DNA from: Halomonas jincaotanensis
GTDB taxonomy: Bacteria > Pseudomonadota > Gammaproteobacteria > Pseudomonadales > Halomonadaceae
Assembly (NCBI RefSeq): GCF_018448785.1
Contig: NZ_JAHCLU010000008.1
Coordinates: 144,916 to 208,915 of the forward strand
Reading direction: 5' to 3'
DNA length: 64,000 nt
This document shows, one piece after another, positions 21,110 to 28,594 of the stretch (position 1 is its first letter; every line of letters starts with the position of its first letter). Made by a program: the position numbers and the translations under genes. The notes below the pieces were generated by a model. That model ran no database searches and had not been told where the DNA came from. It saw only the letters and a list, made by a program, of their open reading frames with translations.

Positions 21110-21856
21110 TCATCCCAGCAGCAGCCTCAGGATGATCGCCACAATTACGATGATTGTCAGCCGCTTGACCCATAGCGCGCCGCGCGCGCTGACATTGACC
21201 TTTACGCCGACCCAGGCACCCAGCATGCTGCCGGCGGCAAGGACCAGCCCATATCCCCAGCGCACCTGGTCGTGATAGACAAAGATCGCCAGCGCCGGCA
21301 GGGTATACATCAAGATGATCAACACCTTGAAGGCGTTCACCTGGGCGAGATCGATCTTTAGCATGCGGTAAAGCACCACGATAAAGAGAATACCGACGCC
21401 GACCTGGAGAAAGCCGCCGTAGACCCCGATACCGAACATGGCGAGATAGATCGCAGGCGTCAGACGCTCGGCAGTCAGCGGGCGAGTCTCCAGGCGCGGC
21501 TGAGGAAGCAGCATCACCAGCGCCGATCCGACCATTACCGTAATCAGCACCGCCTCGAACAGCGCGTCACTGACCTGTAGCGCCAGCCAGGTCCCGAGCA
21601 GCGAGCCCAGTACGGCCGGCACCGAGAGCCGCAGGCTCAACCCCACATGCCGAGCACCGGCGCGCAGGAAGCTTGCCACCGCGGAGACGCTCTGCAACAC
21701 GATCGACACCCGGTTGGTGCCATTGGCCACCTGCGGCGAGAGGCCCAGGAATATCAGCAGCGGCAGTGTCAGCATGGACCCGCCCGCCGACAGCACATTG
21801 ATGAAACCGGCCACGGTACCGATCACCAGCAGCGCCAAGATTTCCATTGGGGTCAT
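21110..21856 (-). CDS. TauE/SafE-family sulfite/anion exporter
   Basis: A 248-residue inner-membrane protein with seven to eight helices in two repeats. The first repeat has GFINVLSAGGSMLTLPLLIFLG, the second GVYGGFLQVGVGILFIVVLY; both are the Gly-rich hairpins of the TauE/SafE family. Members export sulfite, sulfoacetate or other organic anions. Here no sulfonate pathway gene is adjacent, but a candidate sulfonate-type operon occurs 10 kb downstream. It is transcribed divergently from the HIT gene, with 109 nt between starts. Confidence 0.9.
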   Translation of the reverse strand: MTPMEILALLVIGTVAGFINVLSAGGSMLTLPLLIFLGLSPQVANGTNRVSIVLQSVSAVASFLRAGARHVGLSLRLSVPAVLGSLLGTWLALQVSDALFEAVLITVMVGSALVMLLPQPRLETRPLTAERLTPAIYLAMFGIGVYGGFLQVGVGILFIVVLYRMLKIDLAQVNAFKVLIILMYTLPALAIFVYHDQVRWGYGLVLAAGSMLGAWVGVKVNVSARGALWVKRLTIIVIVAIILRLLLG

Positions 21857-21965
21857 TGAAGGTTTCGCTTTTCCGAGGACACAAGACCGGTCAGCATAGC
21901 CATCCCGGGCGACACAGCCAACTTACCGCCGAGACAGCTCAACCCATTTTCCATGGAGGCTCAAT

Positions 21966-22409
21966 ATGCCTGACTTCCAACCCGATGCTCGCCTCGCGGC
22001 CGACAGCCATGCGCTGGCCGAGCTTCCGCTCTGCCAAGTGCGGCTGATGAACGACGCACGCTTTCCCTGGCTGGTCCTGCTGCCACGGCGACCCGGCGTC
22101 AGCGAGGTCTTCGATCTCGAGGAGGGCGAGCAGCAACAACTATGGCAGGAAGCCACCGCGGTTGGTCGAGCACTGAAAGACAGCTTCGACGGCGACAAAC
22201 TCAATATCGCCACGCTCGGCAACATGGTGGCCCAACTACATGTGCACGTGATCGTGCGTCACCGCGGTGATGCTGCATGGCCGGGGCCTGTATGGGGACA
22301 CGGCCAGCCCGAGGCCTACCGGCCGGAGGCGCTCAAAGACCTGCACGAGCGCCTTCTCGCGCAACTCGACACCTTGCCCCTGGCGGCACCTCACCCGCCC
22401 AAGGGGTGA
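21966..22409 (+). CDS. HIT-domain nucleotide-binding protein
   Basis: A 147-residue histidine triad protein. The catalytic triad motif is QLHVHVIVRHRGD (about residues 89-101), and an upstream NIATLGNMV strand carries the family Asn. Such enzymes hydrolyse nucleoside phosphoramidates or dinucleoside polyphosphates. The form is the slightly longer PFWPRPxxVSE type (LPRRPGVSEVFDLEEGE) common in Pseudomonas-like bacteria. Its last 19 nt overlap the 3' end of the convergent NicO gene. No pathway context is evident. Confidence 0.9.
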   Translation: MPDFQPDARLAADSHALAELPLCQVRLMNDARFPWLVLLPRRPGVSEVFDLEEGEQQQLWQEATAVGRALKDSFDGDKLNIATLGNMVAQLHVHVIVRHRGDAAWPGPVWGHGQPEAYRPEALKDLHERLLAQLDTLPLAAPHPPKG

Positions 22410-23395
22410 CCCGGCGGCGTCTCACCGGCTTCCTCACGTGCCGGTGGTTCGCCCAGCAGCGGCGCGCTCGCGGGTTGGCTGATGCCAGTGAACGCCAGCG
22501 ATAGCCCCAGGCCGATAATGGCCAGCCCGCCTCCCAGCGAGGCCCAGCCGACCACCCGACCGGAGCTCAGCGGATGGCTCTGTCGTGCCAGGCGTCGCTC
22601 GGCCCAGCCTCGGGCCATCACACTGGCAAGCGCGAGCGCCGAGACCGTCAAGGCCGTGCCTAACGACATCACCAGCACTGCCGCCACCCCTACCATGAAC
22701 TGCCCCAGCAGTGTCGCCGCGCCCAGCAGCAGCACGCCGCCGCTGCACGGACGGATGCCGATGGCGACCACCGTGGCCATGGCCGTGCACCAATCGCCCG
22801 CCTGGCGGGGATCGACATGATGGGCAACGCCACAGCAATCGTGGCCGTGTTCATGGCCATGCTCATGCTTATGTTCATGGTCCGGCACCGGGCGACGCAA
22901 CTGACGGATCGCCCGAACGCACAGCCAACCACCCAGCAGCGCGACCATCAGGAAACTCGCCTGCTCGACCCAGACCACGCTACCCATGGCCTGGCGGGTC
23001 AACCAGCCCAGCCCGTGCACCAGCACCACGACCAGGCCGATCGCCACCAGCCCCTGAAGCAAAGAGGCCGCAAACGACAACCCCAGCGCCCGGCGTCGCG
23101 CGCCGCCCTGGGAAAGCAAATAGGTAGTCAACACCGCCTTGCCATGGCCCGGGCCGGCGGCGTGGAAGACGCCATAACCGAAGCTGACGCCGAGCAGGGT
23201 CGCCCAGGCCGCCGGCGACGGCGTACCGGAAAACTCGGTGATGGCGAGCGTCAGGGCGCGATGAAAGTCGCGCTGCCAGGTCACGACAGGCAGGCTCAGC
23301 GCCTGCAACCCGCCCTGGAACCACAGCCAATAGAGTCCCAGCCCGACCAGCACCAGCCCGGCGCATGACAGCAGCGGTCGTGCCGTTAACTGCAT
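22391..23395 (-). CDS. NicO-family nickel/cobalt transporter
   Basis: A 334-residue membrane transporter of the NicO/RcnA family. Residues 77-88 (FHAAGPGHGKAV) are the signature metal-site helix, and GIRPCSGG (213-220) is the second family motif. A His-rich cytoplasmic loop (residues 171-193, with the repeat HEHGHEHGHD and CC) lies between the two halves and likely binds the metal. Members either import or export Ni or Co. Translation overlaps that of the DUF1007 gene by ten bases, giving the two-gene NicO-DUF1007 pair seen in many proteobacteria. No urease or hydrogenase genes are near, so direction and metal are open. Confidence 0.9.
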   Translation of the reverse strand: MQLTARPLLSCAGLVLVGLGLYWLWFQGGLQALSLPVVTWQRDFHRALTLAITEFSGTPSPAAWATLLGVSFGYGVFHAAGPGHGKAVLTTYLLSQGGARRRALGLSFAASLLQGLVAIGLVVVLVHGLGWLTRQAMGSVVWVEQASFLMVALLGGWLCVRAIRQLRRPVPDHEHKHEHGHEHGHDCCGVAHHVDPRQAGDWCTAMATVVAIGIRPCSGGVLLLGAATLLGQFMVGVAAVLVMSLGTALTVSALALASVMARGWAERRLARQSHPLSSGRVVGWASLGGGLAIIGLGLSLAFTGISQPASAPLLGEPPAREEAGETPPGHPLGG

Positions 23396-24075
23396 GTCAC
23401 TTCCCCGGTCTCGGCGAAGTAGCGGCCGAGCCCCGACTCACCCTGCTCGTCGACATCCAGCTGCGCGGCAGCAAGCACACGTTCAGGGTCCGGGTCGGCG
23501 GGCACGATGCGTGTCTGACACTCGCGCCCATCACCCACGATCAGCGCCTCCTCCAACGGACCGTCATCATCGGCTTCGTGCACCACCTCAAGGTAGTAGC
23601 TCGGGTCGAACACCTGATAGCGCAAGGTCTCGCCCGCCAGCGCCACCGGGTCAACCAGCGGCAAGCGGAAGATGAACTCGACCCGACCGCCGCGCTCGAG
23701 CACGGTGTACTCGCTCACCTGCCCCAATCGCAGCCTGTCGTCGCCCAGGCGCAGTTCGGTGAAGTAGTCATGGGGGTTCAGGTTGTCGCGGATATCGTTG
23801 CCCAGCTGGTCGAGGCCGGCTTCCAGGCTGCCACCACCGTCGGCCTGCCCCAGTTCTTCGAGGATGACCAGGCTGTAGAAAGGGTCCATCCGCCACGTCT
23901 GATGCAGTGCCGCCAGACGCCCCTTGTCGTCGAACACCAGGCGCATGCTCATATCGATCCAGCCGTGGGGATGGGCCTGAGCCAGCGTCGGCAGGAACAG
24001 CAACAGCAGGGCGAGGCTCGCTCCGGCAAGCCGCCGCCACGGGGTGGCGTGGCGCCTGTCTAAACCAATGTTCAT
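23386..24075 (-). CDS. DUF1007 periplasmic protein, partner of NicO transporter
   Basis: A 229-residue DUF1007 protein. I start it at 24075 (MNIGLDRRHATP) because GAGGTGA lies eight bases upstream; the GTG at 24114 has no good site. A signal peptide ends ALA-type at AQA, and the mature N-terminus is HPHGWIDMSMRLVF, with His residues well placed to bind metal at the exposed end. The domain is annotated as of unknown function and often lies beside NicO/RcnA-like transporters; a metal chaperone role in the periplasm is an inference from that pairing. Its 3' end overlaps NicO by ten bases. Confidence 0.88.
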   Translation of the reverse strand: MNIGLDRRHATPWRRLAGASLALLLLFLPTLAQAHPHGWIDMSMRLVFDDKGRLAALHQTWRMDPFYSLVILEELGQADGGGSLEAGLDQLGNDIRDNLNPHDYFTELRLGDDRLRLGQVSEYTVLERGGRVEFIFRLPLVDPVALAGETLRYQVFDPSYYLEVVHEADDDGPLEEALIVGDGRECQTRIVPADPDPERVLAAAQLDVDEQGESGLGRYFAETGEVTCS

Positions 24076-24155
24076 CCGAAGAGTCACCTCAGGGTACGAA
24101 TGTAGGCTCTTCACAGAGCCAATAAGAGAAAGAACCGGTCAGAAGCAATCACTGA

Positions 24156-24524
24156 TCAGAGAAAGAGCCCCAGCCGCGACCGCAGGTCCACCAGTAGAGG
24201 GTCGAGGGTCTGCGGCGCCAGGGGGCGGCCACCGCGGGTGGCGGAGACGCTCACCCGGCTGGTGTTGCCCTCCCCCTCGACGTTGAGCTCGACGCGATAG
24301 CCGGGCCAGCGCGCGAGTACCGCCTCGACGCGCCCGAGCTTGCCGTCGGCGTGACGGATCACATAGCCACGCTCCATCAGCAGTGCCACGGCCGTCTCGA
24401 GGGTGACCTGGGGAGGCGTTTCGAAGACCAGCTCGCGTGGCTCGGCGGGGGGTGCGGTAGTCGCACAGCCCCCCAACCACAGGCCCATCAGTACCGCTGT
24501 CGCTAACCCGGAAAGCCGCTTCAT
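24156..24524 (-). CDS. Predicted lipoprotein of unknown function (second of a pair)
   Basis: A 122-residue protein with a lipoprotein signal (MKRLSGLATAVLMGLWLGG, lipid Cys20). I do not recognise its family. The middle portion, LLMERGYVIRHADGKLGRVE, resembles LEAEGFTVRDTDPVLGLVS in the neighbouring lipoprotein, so the two may share a small alpha-beta domain. Its start overlaps the stop of that gene by four bases, indicating coupled translation. No enzymatic motif is visible. Both mature proteins should sit on the periplasmic side, probably in the outer membrane because the residue after the Cys is Ala rather than Asp. Confidence 0.75.
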   Translation of the reverse strand: MKRLSGLATAVLMGLWLGGCATTAPPAEPRELVFETPPQVTLETAVALLMERGYVIRHADGKLGRVEAVLARWPGYRVELNVEGEGNTSRVSVSATRGGRPLAPQTLDPLLVDLRSRLGLFL

Positions 24525-25090
24525 GATGACGCCTCCTCGACCGGCATGGCCTGCATTGCCTCGCGCAGCCGACGACAGAAGTCGGCATCGCTGGCGCTGC
24601 GCGTCTCGTGCACTTCGCCGCGCCAGTCGATCAACTGGGAGTCACGCGAGACCCGCGTCACCTCCTCGGCGGCGACCAGCGACACGCGCTCAAGACGCGT
24701 CGCATCCCGGCTCACGCCACCGTAACCGCCGCCCAGTCCCACCGAGATGCCGCCGGAGAAGCCCCCACGACCGCCGAAGCCGCCGTAACCACCGAAGAGA
24801 CTGGTGCGCTCCCAGGTATCATACAGGCCAGCGGAGCCGTGCAGGATGCGCGCTCGCTCGGCGCTGACCAGCCCCAGGACGGGGTCGGTATCGCGTACCG
24901 TGAAGCCTTCGGCCTCGAGCGCCGTCATGGCCCGGCGCATGCGATCGCGCACCGAGGCCGTATCGCTTGACCAGCGGCACTCGGCCGACGGCGCGGGCTC
25001 CGCCACCGGCAGCGTCGAGGGACTGGTCTGGCAGCCGGCCAGGACCGGCAAGCCGACGACCAGCATGAGGGACAACGGCCAATGGCGCAT
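24521..25090 (-). CDS. Predicted lipoprotein with Gly-rich loop, unknown function (first of a pair)
   Basis: A 189-residue lipoprotein with lipobox VLAGC (Cys20). The ATG at 25090 has GGGAG eight bases upstream; the frame extends further but only as antisense of the glycerate kinase. Residues 45-80 are a helix-strand unit (MTALEAEGFTVRDTDPVLG). Residues about 100-125 are a Gly/Phe/Tyr-rich stretch (FGGYGGFGGRGG, GLGGGYGG), and a beta-rich C-terminal part follows. The family was not recognised; the layout is loosely like small outer-membrane lipoproteins with a flexible Gly loop. It is cotranslated with the smaller lipoprotein. Confidence 0.75.
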   Translation of the reverse strand: MRHWPLSLMLVVGLPVLAGCQTSPSTLPVAEPAPSAECRWSSDTASVRDRMRRAMTALEAEGFTVRDTDPVLGLVSAERARILHGSAGLYDTWERTSLFGGYGGFGGRGGFSGGISVGLGGGYGGVSRDATRLERVSLVAAEEVTRVSRDSQLIDWRGEVHETRSASDADFCRRLREAMQAMPVEEASS

Positions 25091-25213
25091 GAGCTGACTC
25101 CCGATCCTGAATAGCCGCAGTGTACGTGCTCGACAGTAAGGTGAAAAAGCTTGCCCCTTCTGCCGGCCCCGTTCAGCCGCTAAGCTGAGCGAAAATGATA
25201 ACAGAGCCTGCCC

Positions 25214-26362
25214 ATGAAGATTCTGATCTGCCCCGATAGTTTCAAGGACGCCCTCGCCGCGGCCGATGCCGCACGCGCCATCGCCTGCGGCATCGGCCGC
25301 GTTGCGGGCGATATCACCACGCTCGAATGCCCGCTTGCCGACGGCGGCGAGGGCAGCCTCGATGCCCTGCTCGCCGCGACCGGCGCCGAGCGTCGCCATG
25401 CCGCCGTGCATGATGCCCTGGGTCGCCCGGCGCACGCCGACTGGGGCTGGCACGCAGCCAGTCGCACCGCCTACGTGGAGCTTGCCGAGGCCAGTGGCCT
25501 CCAGGCGCTGACCCCGGACGAGCGCACCGCCCTACACAGCACCACCTGCGGCGTGGGCGAGCTGATCCGCCACGCTCTGGATGCGGGCGCCGAGCGGTTG
25601 CTGCTGACGCTTGGCGGCAGCGCTACCAACGACGGCGGTGCGGGCATGCTGGCCGCCCTCGGCGCGCGGCTGCTCGACGCCGAGGGACGCGAGCTTCCCG
25701 CCGGCGGCGCCGCGCTGAAGGATCTCGCCGAGCTCGACCTCGACGGGCTCGACCCGCGCCTCGCCGGGCTCGCCGTCGAGACCGCCGTGGACGTCGACAA
25801 CCCCCTTCTCGGCGAGCGCGGCGCCAGCGCCGTCTTCGGCCCCCAGAAAGGCGCCACACCAGACGACGTGACCGCGCTCGACGCGGCCCTGGCCCGCTTC
25901 GCCGATGTCGCCGCCACGGCGCTAGGTACGGATCATCGCGAGTTGGCGGGTGCCGGCGCCGCCGGCGGCATGGGGTTCGCCGCGCGGGCCTTTCTGAATG
26001 CCGAACTGCGTCCGGGCATCGAACTGGTGATGGCCCAGGCGGGCTTTGGCGCCCTGCTCGACGGGGCCGATCTGGTGATCACCGGCGAAGGCCAGCTCGA
26101 CGGCCAGAGCATGGCCGGCAAGACCCCAGTCGGCGTTGCCCGCGAGGCGAAGCGGCACGGCGTGCCGGTGGTGGTGCTGGCCGGCCGCCTGGCCCCCGGC
26201 TGGCAGGCCGCCTTCGATGAAGGGGTCAGTGCCGCCTTCGCCCTGGCCGACGGCCCGATGGCGCTTGACGAGGCGCTGGAGCGCTGCGCCGAGCTGCTAG
26301 CCGATCGTGCCGAGAGCCTGGCGCGGCTGCTGATCGCCGCCGCCCCGCGACGCGGCGCTTGA
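25214..26362 (+). CDS. Glycerate kinase (GarK/GlxK type)
   Basis: A 382-residue glycerate 2-kinase that phosphorylates glycerate for entry into glycolysis. The N-terminus MKILICPDSFKDALAA and the segment ECPLADGGEGSLDALL are the class I signature, with LLTLGGSATNDGGAGMLAALG further on and LVITGEGQLDGQSMAGKTP near residue 285. Length equals E. coli GarK/GlxK (381). It stands alone, so upstream genes for glyoxylate or tartronate metabolism must be elsewhere. The gene is markedly GC-rich at third positions compared with its neighbours. It begins 123 nt from the divergent lipoprotein gene. Confidence 0.95.
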   Translation: MKILICPDSFKDALAAADAARAIACGIGRVAGDITTLECPLADGGEGSLDALLAATGAERRHAAVHDALGRPAHADWGWHAASRTAYVELAEASGLQALTPDERTALHSTTCGVGELIRHALDAGAERLLLTLGGSATNDGGAGMLAALGARLLDAEGRELPAGGAALKDLAELDLDGLDPRLAGLAVETAVDVDNPLLGERGASAVFGPQKGATPDDVTALDAALARFADVAATALGTDHRELAGAGAAGGMGFAARAFLNAELRPGIELVMAQAGFGALLDGADLVITGEGQLDGQSMAGKTPVGVAREAKRHGVPVVVLAGRLAPGWQAAFDEGVSAAFALADGPMALDEALERCAELLADRAESLARLLIAAAPRRGA

Positions 26363-26483
26363 AATCGCGCGGTGTCGCCGGCATGTCATGAGGCAGCGCT
26401 ATGGCGGCGATGGGCAGAATTGGCTCTCCCCTCGCCCCGGTGGCGACCCACACTGGCAGCACCGCGATCAAGGAGGCATCCGC

Positions 26484-26957
26484 ATGAGCGACACCAATAC
26501 CATCGGTCTGCACGAGGCCAGCGCCACGCAGCTGGCCGAGAAGCTCAACGAGCTGCTCGCCAACTACCAGATCTTCTACATGAACGTGCGCGGCTATCAC
26601 TGGAACGTGAAGGGCCCAGAATTCTTCCAGCTGCACGAGAAGTTCGAGGAGTTCTACACCGACCTGCTGACTAAGGTCGACGAGGTCGCCGAGCGTATCC
26701 TGACCCTCGGCCATCAGCCGGTGCACGCCTACAGCGATTACGTGAAGCTTGCCTCCATCCAGGAGGACAAGAACGTCCATGACGGCAAGGCCTGCGTGAG
26801 AGGCGTGCTCAAGGGCTACCAGACGCTGATCGAATTGCAGCGCGGCCTGCTCTCGCTCGCCTCGGATGCCGACGACGAGGGCACCGCCGCCCAGGCCGGC
26901 GACTATATCCGCGAGCAGGAGAAGACCGTCTGGATGCTGGGCGCCTATCTGGACTGA
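26484..26957 (+). CDS. dps: Dps-family ferritin-like DNA-protection protein
   Basis: A 157-residue Dps/ferritin-like protein that oxidises and stores Fe(II) and binds DNA under starvation or peroxide stress. The ferroxidase site residues are in NVRGYHWNVKGPEFFQLHEKF (His and Asp/Glu positions), and the second ligand set lies in YTDLLTKVDEVAERI. The start at 26484 (MSDTNTIGLHEAS) has AAGGAGG eight bases upstream; a longer frame lacks any site. The N-terminal tail is short and not Lys-rich, so DNA binding may be weak. A clear terminator follows. Confidence 0.95.
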   Translation: MSDTNTIGLHEASATQLAEKLNELLANYQIFYMNVRGYHWNVKGPEFFQLHEKFEEFYTDLLTKVDEVAERILTLGHQPVHAYSDYVKLASIQEDKNVHDGKACVRGVLKGYQTLIELQRGLLSLASDADDEGTAAQAGDYIREQEKTVWMLGAYLD

Positions 26958-27000
26958 AGACTAGATCGCCAAAGCGTTAAACGACGACGCGATCATTGAC

Positions 27001-27030
27001 CGGGCGGGGCAATCCCCGCCCGAATTGTTT
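27001..27030 (+). terminator. Rho-independent terminator of dps
   Basis: A perfect 9-bp stem, CGGGCGGGG (27001-27009) and CCCCGCCCG (27014-27022), encloses the loop CAAT. AATTGTTT follows on the plus strand, 43 nt after the dps stop. It may also act for pepD on the other strand, whose stop is at 27060. Confidence 0.85.
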
Positions 27031-27059
27031 CTGTGAACCCACACCATCGATCTACGCAA

Positions 27060-28526
27060 TCACTCGGCACCCTCTGCCAGTTCCTCGATCAACCCGCGCA
27101 GCAGCATCCAGAACTCCTCAACGGACGCCAGTTCCACGCGTTCGTCGGGGGAATGCGCGCCGCGGATCAGCGGGCCGAAGGAAATCATGTCCAGCTGCGG
27201 GTATTTGCCCCCCAGAATCCCGCACTCGAGTCCGGCGTGAATCACCTTGACGCCGGGCTCGACCCCCAGCCGTTGCCGATGCAAGTCACAGAAGCGTGCC
27301 AGTAACGGGCTTGTCGGATTCGGCGTCCAGCCGGGATAGGCGTGCTCGATCCGCGTCTTCGCTCCAATCAGCGCGAACAGCGCCGCGAAGCGATCGGCCA
27401 TGTCCTGGGTGGCGCTGTCACGCAGCGAGCGAACCAGCGCACAGAGGTAGAAGCGCCCCTTCTCCAGGCTGACCACGCCCAGGTTGTTGGACGTCTCGAC
27501 GACATCGGGCAACTCGGCGCTCATGCGCTCGACGCCGCAGGGCGCCGCATGCAGGGCGGCGATCAACGCATGGCTCGCCTGATCGCTCAGGGCCTCGGCA
27601 GGCCGTTCTTTCACGTGCTCTAGCTTCAAGGTCACGCCCTCGTCGACCCCCGCCAACTCGTCGCGCATCGTGGCCTCGAGGGCGATTATACGTGCCCGGG
27701 CCGCCTCGATATTCTGCGACGGCAGCGCCAGGCCGGCGAAGGCCTCCCGCGGCAGGGCGTTGCGCAGCGTGCCGCCGTGATAGTCGATCAGCCGCGCGCC
27801 GAAAGGCTCGAGGGCGCGCAATCCTCTCACCAGCAGCCGGTTGGCATTGCCGAGTCCCTTGTGGATGTCGATGCCGGAGTGCCCGCCCGACAGCCCCCGC
27901 AGCGCAAGGCGCATCGGTTGCTCGCTGTCGGTCAGCGCCACCGTGGGCCACTGCGCCTCGACGACCACATCGGCGCCGCCGGCGCAGCCGATATAGACCT
28001 CCCCGCGATCCTCGGAATCCAGGTTGAGCAGCAGGCTGCCTTCCAGCCAGCCCTCGGCCAGCTGCTGGGCGCCACCCATCGAGGTTTCCTCCTCGAGCGT
28101 GAACAGCGCCTCGAGCGGACCATGGACGAGGGTATCGTCCTCGAGAATCGCCAGCGCCGCCGCCACGCCCAGCCCGTTGTCCGCGCCCAGGGTCGTCTGG
28201 TCGGCATGCAGCCAGCCATCGGCCACATAGGTGACGATGGGGTCGCGGGTGAAGTCGTGGGGATGGTCGGCGTTGGCCTGGGCCACCATGTCCAGATGTC
28301 CCTGGAGGATCACCCCCGGCGCGCGCTCATGGCCTGGCGTGGCGGCCTTGCGCAGGCGCAGGTTGCCAAAGCGGTCGCGGTCGTGTGCCAGGCCGCGGGC
28401 ATCCGCCCAGCGTTCCAGCACGTCGACCAGCTCGGCCTCGCGACCCGAAGGCCGGGGCGTGTTGCACAGGGTGCGAAAGTGACGCCACAGCGACGGCGGC
28501 GAGAGCGTTTCGAGGTGGTCGTTCAT
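27060..28526 (-). CDS. pepD: Aminoacyl-histidine dipeptidase PepD
   Basis: A 488-residue M20 metallopeptidase (beta-alanyl-histidine/Xaa-His dipeptidase). Zn-binding and catalytic residues are in ILQGHLDMVAQ (His-x-Asp), TTLGADNGLGVAAALA, TLEEETSMGGAQQL (general-base Glu) and the C-terminal IHAGLECGILGGKYP. Start taken at 28526 (MNDHLETLSP); the TTG two codons upstream is less likely because GGAGG is nine bases from the ATG. Length equals E. coli PepD (485). It is upstream of tmcA on the minus strand's other side and stands as a single gene. Confidence 0.95.
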   Translation of the reverse strand: MNDHLETLSPPSLWRHFRTLCNTPRPSGREAELVDVLERWADARGLAHDRDRFGNLRLRKAATPGHERAPGVILQGHLDMVAQANADHPHDFTRDPIVTYVADGWLHADQTTLGADNGLGVAAALAILEDDTLVHGPLEALFTLEEETSMGGAQQLAEGWLEGSLLLNLDSEDRGEVYIGCAGGADVVVEAQWPTVALTDSEQPMRLALRGLSGGHSGIDIHKGLGNANRLLVRGLRALEPFGARLIDYHGGTLRNALPREAFAGLALPSQNIEAARARIIALEATMRDELAGVDEGVTLKLEHVKERPAEALSDQASHALIAALHAAPCGVERMSAELPDVVETSNNLGVVSLEKGRFYLCALVRSLRDSATQDMADRFAALFALIGAKTRIEHAYPGWTPNPTSPLLARFCDLHRQRLGVEPGVKVIHAGLECGILGGKYPQLDMISFGPLIRGAHSPDERVELASVEEFWMLLRGLIEELAEGAE

Positions 28527-28594
28527 GATCAAGCGCCTCCAGGGTGGGATGGCGCTACCTTACCCACCGCGTCACGACCTGAAAAGCGGCATGA

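Noticed and set aside
25091..25453. Upstream extension of the Gly-rich lipoprotein frame
   Set aside because: This part is antisense to the glycerate kinase start and would bury the lipobox signal; the ATG at 25090 has a ribosome site and a proper signal peptide.
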